53,591 nt of DNA, taken from NCBI GenBank assembly GCA_951812665.1, contig CATOST010000027.1, positions 66,117-119,707 on the forward strand. Direction: 5' to 3'. How positions within the stretch are numbered: the stretch's first letter is position 1; each line of letters begins with the position of its first letter. The notes beneath the pieces are model-generated. The model saw only the letters and a list, made by a program, of their open reading frames with translations. It had not been told where the DNA came from and made no database searches. Shown piece by piece: positions 51,099-53,591 of the stretch. A program made the position numbers and the translations under genes. The stretch is from an uncultured Acidobacteriota bacterium (GTDB lineage Bacteria > Acidobacteriota > UBA6911 > RPQK01 > JAJDTT01).

Positions 51099-52397
51099 CT
51101 ACAGGACCACGCGGATCTTTCGGGCTACCCGGACTACGACGGACTTGTCGGACCACTGGGGCCATTCCCGTTCCCAGATTTCCAGGTGACGTTCTGGCGA
51201 CTGGCCGGGGAGGGTGAGTCGCGCTGACATCACCAGGACGGTATCGGGCCCGGAGGCGGCGAGAAGGGTGTATCCGGACGTCAGGGGCTCGGCGATCTTG
51301 CGGGGCTCGGACCAGGTCTTCCCCTTGTCGAGGCTGACCATCACGTAGTCGCCGGCGGCCACCGACGGGTTTTCGATGCCCACGTCCTGGCGATATCGCT
51401 CCTGGTAGTCGCGGGCCGCGGCGGGGTAGGGTCCGCCCTCGTCGTTGAGTCCATGGCCGTAGCCGATCTTGAGCCGCCGCCAGCCGAAGCTGCACACCAG
51501 AGCGCCGTTCTCCAGCAGGATCATCTGGGGCGCCAGACCCAGGATGTGCATCGACTCCGGCTTCTGCCAGGTCTTGCCTCCGTCCAGGGAACGGGCCTGG
51601 AACATGGGTGCGAAGCGGCCGGTCCGCATCACCGCCAGGAGCTCGCCGCCGCCCAGATCCGCCATAGCCGGTTCGCAGAAGCTCTCCTGACCGGTGTCCC
51701 CGTCGTAGGCGATGGTGGAGAGGTACTCCCAGTTGACACCGCCGTCGCTGGAGGCCAGCAGATAGGTTCGGTACTTGAACCATTTCTGGCCGCTGGTGGC
51801 GGCAAATCCCACCATGGGCACCGTATCGCCCTTGAAATTTCCGTAGCACGCGGCCAGCAGGGTCCCGTCCTCCAACTCCAGAAAGGGGCCCCCCACGCCC
51901 AAGTAGTCCACTTCGGTCTCGTTGTCGGCCGTCAGCGGAGCCCACCGGTCCACGCGCGCCGTGGCGGGAGACCAGGAGATCCGTTCGTCGGTCGCGTCTT
52001 CATCCAGGGACTGGACGTGCGCCATCTGCAAAGAGAACAGACCCGGCTCGTCGCCGGTGAAGCCCCGGCCCTGCAAAAAGAAGTAGCTTCCGTCTCGGAG
52101 AGGAAGCAAGTGTGGCCTGGCAATGGCCGGGCCGACGTCCCATGTGGCCCCCGAGTCACTGGTGGTCAAGGACACCTCTCCCCGTCCCACCAGGACGCTT
52201 CCGTCCGGGAGGGTCACGAGCCGAGGACCGACGGAAATGCCCGGGTGTTGGTCGGTAGGCACGGTCACGGGTTCACGCACCTCCAACCGGACCGTGGGCG
52301 CGTCGGTTTGCATCTCCGGTTCGGGAGCCGGCTGGCAGGCAGTGACTCCAATTACAAGGGTGGTCAGGAATATCGACTGGCAGGGAAGTCTCTTCAT
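51099..52397 (-). CDS. Sialidase-like (BNR propeller) lipoprotein
   Basis: 432 residues. MKRLPCQSIFLTTLVIGVTA then Cys-Gln is a lipoprotein signal. Four Asp-box motifs of the SxDxGxTW type are seen (TSDSGATW, SSDGGVNW, SLDGGKTW, SLDKGKTW), marking a six-bladed sialidase-type propeller. Conserved R/E residues appear around ESFCEPAMADL and IENPSVAAGDYVMVS. It probably cleaves or binds glycans at the cell surface; whether it acts on sialic acid cannot be said. Ribosome site AAGGAG lies before the ATG. The dehalogenase-like gene lies 38 bases upstream on the same strand. Confidence 0.82.
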   Translation of the reverse strand: MKRLPCQSIFLTTLVIGVTACQPAPEPEMQTDAPTVRLEVREPVTVPTDQHPGISVGPRLVTLPDGSVLVGRGEVSLTTSDSGATWDVGPAIARPHLLPLRDGSYFFLQGRGFTGDEPGLFSLQMAHVQSLDEDATDERISWSPATARVDRWAPLTADNETEVDYLGVGGPFLELEDGTLLAACYGNFKGDTVPMVGFAATSGQKWFKYRTYLLASSDGGVNWEYLSTIAYDGDTGQESFCEPAMADLGGGELLAVMRTGRFAPMFQARSLDGGKTWQKPESMHILGLAPQMILLENGALVCSFGWRRLKIGYGHGLNDEGGPYPAAARDYQERYRQDVGIENPSVAAGDYVMVSLDKGKTWSEPRKIAEPLTSGYTLLAASGPDTVLVMSARLTLPGQSPERHLEIWEREWPQWSDKSVVVRVARKIRVVL

Positions 52398-52435
52398 CAG
52401 GTTGTCTCCTTCAATCCAGGGATCGGTTCGATGGC

Positions 52436-53347
52436 TCAAGAAGCCGGGAGGACTCCCAAAAACCTCATGATCTCGTCGGCCGTCTCCCGGGGCAGCTCCT
52501 CGGGGAGGAAGTGCCCGCAAGCCAAGCCTCGGCCCCGGACGTCCTCGGCTCTCTCACGCCAGACCGTGAGCATATCCAGGCTGGCTCCGGTCTGCCATCC
52601 GGGACGCTTGGAGGTGTCGCTCCCCCACAGCGCCAGCACCGGACAAGTCAGCCGCCGCCCCCGGTCCTCCTCGTCGTGGACCAGATCCAGCGCGATTCCC
52701 CGGTAGTCCAGGCAGGTGGCGCGGATCGTCTCGGGGTCGGCGAAGCACCTCAGGTACTCGTCGTAGGCCCCTTGGGTGATGGAGCCTTCGATGCCGCACC
52801 ACCGCTCCAGCAGGAAGTCCAGGTAGAACTTGGCGCTATTGCCGATGAGAGTTTCAGGAAAAGGTTCGGGTTGCCGCATTAAATGCCAGTGAAACCAGGA
52901 AAAAGACAGGTCCTTGTCCATCCTGTCGAAGGCCGCCTGGGAGGGGACCACGTCCAGGGATGTCAGGGTTCTGACCCGGTCCGGATGGTCCAGAGCCATC
53001 CGGTGCCCGACCCGGGCGCCGCGATCGTGGCCCACAACGTGGAAGGAGTCGAAGCCGAGCCCGGCCATGACCTGGACCTGGTCGTTGGCCGTGGTCCGTT
53101 TGCAGTAGACGCTCAGATCGCCCGGACGCGCGGGCGGCTTGCCGCTGTCTCCGTAGCCGCGCAGATCGGGTGCGACCACGGTGAAGTGCGGCGCCAGCAG
53201 CGGAGCCGTCTTGTGCCACATGACGTGGGTCTGGGGGTATCCGTGAAGGAGGAGAAGCGGGGGGCCCTGGCCGCCGTGGACGAGGTGAATGGAGGTGCCT
53301 TCGGCCTCGATCCGGGTGCGGGTGAATCTTTCGAACATGAGGGCCAT
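52436..53347 (-). CDS. Alpha/beta hydrolase, haloacetate-dehalogenase-like
   Basis: 303 residues. LLLLHGYPQTHVMWHKTAPL (oxyanion), VAPDLRGYGDSGKPP, the nucleophile Asp in HVVGHDRGARVGHRMAL, then SFSWFHWHLMRQPEPFPETL and the catalytic His in ACGHFLPEE. In fluoroacetate dehalogenases the Asp-Arg-x-x-Arg after the elbow binds the carboxylate and a His-Trp pair binds fluoride; DRGAR and FHWH fit that pattern. Epoxide hydrolase activity is the alternative. The start at 53347 was chosen over the far upstream frame that reads through hairpin repeats. Confidence 0.8.
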   Translation of the reverse strand: MALMFERFTRTRIEAEGTSIHLVHGGQGPPLLLLHGYPQTHVMWHKTAPLLAPHFTVVAPDLRGYGDSGKPPARPGDLSVYCKRTTANDQVQVMAGLGFDSFHVVGHDRGARVGHRMALDHPDRVRTLTSLDVVPSQAAFDRMDKDLSFSWFHWHLMRQPEPFPETLIGNSAKFYLDFLLERWCGIEGSITQGAYDEYLRCFADPETIRATCLDYRGIALDLVHDEEDRGRRLTCPVLALWGSDTSKRPGWQTGASLDMLTVWRERAEDVRGRGLACGHFLPEELPRETADEIMRFLGVLPAS

Positions 53348-53389
53348 TCTAAATGGATCGTCTCCCACGTGGAGGGGTGTTGTATGGAG

Positions 53390-53409
53390 CGGCGACTTTC
53401 TTGTCGCCG
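53390..53409. repeat. Intergenic hairpin repeat, loop TTTCTT
   Basis: Arms CGGCGAC/GTCGCCG around TTTCTT, upstream of the dehalogenase-like gene. Paired with the next copy. Confidence 0.65.
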
Positions 53410-53421
53410 AAGAGGGGGGTA

Positions 53422-53441
53422 GGGGGGACGGCAGTCCCCCC
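53422..53441. repeat. Intergenic hairpin repeat, loop GGCA
   Basis: Arms GGGGGGAC/GTCCCCCC around GGCA, followed by TCTAC. Same arms as the copy at 51075 but a different loop. Confidence 0.65.
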
Positions 53442-53486
53442 TCTACACATTCCGGCCACCGACATCGCATAGCAACAAAGAAGAGT

Positions 53487-53591
53487 GGGCGGCAAGAAAA
53501 CCGCCCCTCCCAATGGGCGGCAAGAAAACCGCCCCTCCCAATGGGCGACAAGAAAGTCGCCCCTCCCAGTGGGCGGCAAGAAAACCGCCCC
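53487..53591. repeat. Tandem array of four 28-bp hairpin repeats
   Basis: Units begin at 53487, 53515, 53543 and 53571 (the last cut by the window end), period exactly 28. Units 1, 2 and 4 have arms GGGCGG/CCGCCC with loop CAAGAAAA-like; unit 3 has GGGCGAC/GTCGCCC with loop AAGAAA, so both arms changed together. Each is followed by CTCCCAAT or CTCCCAGT. Confidence 0.85.

Noticed and set aside
53487..53591. CRISPR array at the window end
   Set aside because: The 28-bp period consists of hairpin plus a constant 7-8 base tail; there are no unique spacers of 25-40 bases.
1..53591. tRNA or rRNA genes, or an attachment site at a tRNA end
   Set aside because: Looked for T-loop-like GGTTCRANTCC words and paired acceptor arms near the island edges; none was convincing by eye.

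Overview
The window is about 53.6 kb of high-GC bacterial DNA. It resembles a free-living or host-associated environmental heterotroph, possibly Acidobacteriota. The grounds are the catabolic gene content (secreted hydrolases, ThuA, beta-propeller glycosidase-like and neutral-ceramidase-like proteins, a fused PutA, an ankyrin lipoprotein) and the dense load of mobile elements. No rRNA or tRNA gene was seen, so the taxonomic guess is weak.

Layout. 1-8 kb: the start of a membrane sulfatase-like gene, then a minus-strand MFS / heptaheme cytochrome c / PQQ-type dehydrogenase group, then a plus-strand pair (degenerate OtsB-like HAD protein and Zn alcohol dehydrogenase) and a lactamase-fold/ThuA fusion. 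7.8-12.2 kb: a mobile-element pile-up holding a group II intron that has lost its reverse-transcriptase ORF, a MITE inserted in that intron, a complete IS1380-family transposase and an IS3-family element with a -1 frameshift site. 12.6-20.5 kb: an orphan RelB-type antitoxin and, on the minus strand, a five-gene operon of visibly lower GC. The operon encodes one unrecognised protein, three different BREX BrxD-type P-loop ATPases and one Lhr/BrxHI-type helicase. This is the best candidate for an undescribed defence system, because no methylase, PglZ or BrxC is present.

20.5-28.8 kb: an IlvD/Edd-type sugar-acid dehydratase, an ankyrin lipoprotein, a Tat-exported TIM-barrel-like protein, a CocE-like hydrolase and a leishmanolysin-like metalloprotease. 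29-35 kb: an ISAs1 transposase fused to a DruA-like (DUF4338) domain, an orphan amino-acid binding protein, an IS1380 relic, an RRM protein and a broken IS1634 transposase. 35-38.7 kb: PutA. 38.7-44.8 kb: a second mobile/toxin-antitoxin zone with a fold-back MITE, an intact IS1182-family element with CTAG target duplications, a complete Phd-VapC module, a broken duplicate of the propeller gene, a HigBA relic and a broken acetyltransferase gene. 44.9-53.3 kb: the intact propeller gene, an M14 carboxypeptidase, a neutral ceramidase, a class IV aminotransferase, a sialidase-like lipoprotein and a haloacetate-dehalogenase-like hydrolase.

A family of short intergenic hairpins (8-bp arms, loops like TTCC or AGAA) recurs across the window. 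Arm sequences differ from copy to copy but stay self-complementary. One copy is split by the group II intron exactly at the arm/loop boundary, and the window ends in a four-copy 28-bp tandem array of them.
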